The notes beneath the pieces were generated by a model. It searched no databases, was not told the DNA's origin, and saw only the letters and a list, made by a program, of their open reading frames with translations. Below, piece by piece: positions 63,347 through 64,000 of a DNA stretch of 64,000 nt; the first letter of the stretch is position 1; every line of letters starts with the position of its first letter. Source of the stretch: Leifsonia sp. Leaf336. Lineage in GTDB: Bacteria > Actinomycetota > Actinomycetes > Actinomycetales > Microbacteriaceae. The stretch spans positions 628,442 through 692,441 of the forward strand of contig NZ_LMOZ01000001.1 in NCBI RefSeq assembly GCF_001423695.1. Direction: 5' to 3'. The translations under genes were made by a program, and so were the position numbers.

Positions 63347-64000
63347 CCACCGTCGCCGCCGACCGCAAGCTCAAGCAGAAGGTCCGCCCCGGCCGCATCC
63401 TCCTCGGAGTGCTCGCCGTGGTGCTCGGGCTGATCTGGGTCTTCCCCGTCTACTGGATGATCAACTCCTCGCTGCTTCCGAACGTCGTGCTGCAGAGCTC
63501 GACGCCCACCTGGCTGCCGTTCGGCGGCTCGTTCGACAACTTCACCGCCGTCGTCCAGGGCGGGACGTTCTTCCCGGCGCTCGGGATGAGCCTCGTCATC
63601 GCCCTCGTCACGGTCGTGTTCTGCCTGGCGTTCGCCTTCCTGGCCGCGCTCGCGATCAGCCGGTTCAAGTTCCGCGGGCGCACGTCATTCGTCCTCGCCG
63701 TGCTGCTCATCCAGATGCTCCCGGCCGAGGGCCTGTTCATCGCGCAGTACAAGCTGATGGGATCGCTCGGCCTCCTGAACACCGTCGTCGGCGTCAGCAT
63801 CATCTACATCGCCGCCGTCGTGCCCTTCACCATCTGGATGCTGCGCGGCTTCGTCGCAGGCATCCCCGCCGACCTCGAGGAGGCCGCGATGGTGGACGGG
63901 CTGAGCCGCACGCAGGCCTTCCTGCGCATCACATTCCCGCTGCTGGCCCCCGGCCTGGTCGCCTCGGGCGTCTACGCCTTCCTCCAGGCGTGGAACGAGT
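63343..64000 (+). CDS. ABC transporter permease, MalG-type (partial)
   Basis: The frame is open from GTG 63343 to the window end, giving about 219 residues. After a first helix ('ILLGVLAVVLGLIWVFPVYWMINSSL') come helices in 'GMSLVIALVTVVFCLAFAFLAALAISRFKF', 'LNTVVGVSIIYIAAVVPFTIWMLRGFVAGIPADLEEAAMVDGLSRTQAFLRITFPLL' with the EAA coupling motif. It pairs with the previous permease. The C-terminus and the ATPase, if any, lie beyond the window. Confidence 0.93.
   Translation, partial: MTTVAADRKLKQKVRPGRILLGVLAVVLGLIWVFPVYWMINSSLLPNVVLQSSTPTWLPFGGSFDNFTAVVQGGTFFPALGMSLVIALVTVVFCLAFAFLAALAISRFKFRGRTSFVLAVLLIQMLPAEGLFIAQYKLMGSLGLLNTVVGVSIIYIAAVVPFTIWMLRGFVAGIPADLEEAAMVDGLSRTQAFLRITFPLLAPGLVASGVYAFLQAWNE

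Overview
The window is a high-GC, densely coding chromosomal segment of an actinobacterium. The best fit is Microbacteriaceae (Leifsonia or Microbacterium-like). This rests on GC-rich codon use, frequent GTG starts and 4-base ATGA/GTGA overlaps, and on gene neighbourhoods typical of the group: tsaE-tsaB-rimI-tsaD after alr, guaB and guaB3 both present, a CIRCE-controlled groES, SURF1-DUF3817-guaA, and pcrA...sucCD...perM...purNH. From memory the last order resembles M. tuberculosis Rv0949-Rv0957. I see no tRNA, rRNA, insertion sequence, prophage or CRISPR array, so this is mostly core chromosome with a few accessory cassettes.

Layout. 1-2856: end of alr and the tRNA t6A operon. 2978-5316: a repeat-rich DUF4190 protein, a methyltransferase and groES with its CIRCE. 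5395-12741: RarD transporter, tandem Lrp-type regulator, then a tightly coupled cassette of aldehyde dehydrogenase, PuuD-like hydrolase, DUF3830 protein and a polar amino-acid type ABC importer. 12851-20460: guaB, ABC-F ATPase, PatB-like lyase, guaB3, glpD. 20555-25431: KhtTU-like K+/H+ antiporter, SURF1, DUF3817, guaA. 25511-32533: YccA/Bax-inhibitor protein, GDPD, pcrA, FUSC, MpaB-family oxygenase. 32561-34027: an LAxTG-anchored surface protein with a probable thioester domain. 34262-42816: sucCD, membrane proteins, perM-like DUF6350, ThrE, purNH. 42926-45766: Leu/Phe/Val dehydrogenase, a membrane-fused dimethylargininase and a small membrane protein. 45827-49904: a promoter, a 29-codon leader ORF, hairpins and a two-gene heterodimeric ABC exporter. 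49971-53960: a degenerate PLP fold-III protein divergent from a free-standing receiver and a LuxR/histidine-kinase pair. 53973-58763: lipoprotein, alkyltransferase-like protein, GNAT, icd, aldo/keto reductase divergent from a TetR regulator, NTF2-like protein. 58771-64000: SDR, ROK regulator with operator, and a carbohydrate-type ABC importer running off the end.

The most unusual points are: (i) the leader-ORF/heterodimeric ABC exporter arrangement, which resembles the drug-responsive bmrBCD attenuator of Bacillus but is unrelated in sequence as far as I can see; (ii) a decarboxylase-fold protein that has lost the PLP lysine, beside an orphan receiver; (iii) a dimethylargininase fused to a four-helix membrane domain; (iv) a DUF3830 protein embedded in an amine/amino-acid catabolic cassette; (v) guaA, which has no canonical start codon except one deep inside the preceding gene but has an AUU with an ideal Shine-Dalgarno; (vi) a GuaB3 whose catalytic cysteine position is serine; (vii) twin TetR operators, one covering the regulator's own ribosome-binding site; and (viii) at least nine genes with a TANNNT box exactly six bases before the start codon, implying leaderless transcripts. 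Functions are inferred from motifs and context; no database search was possible.
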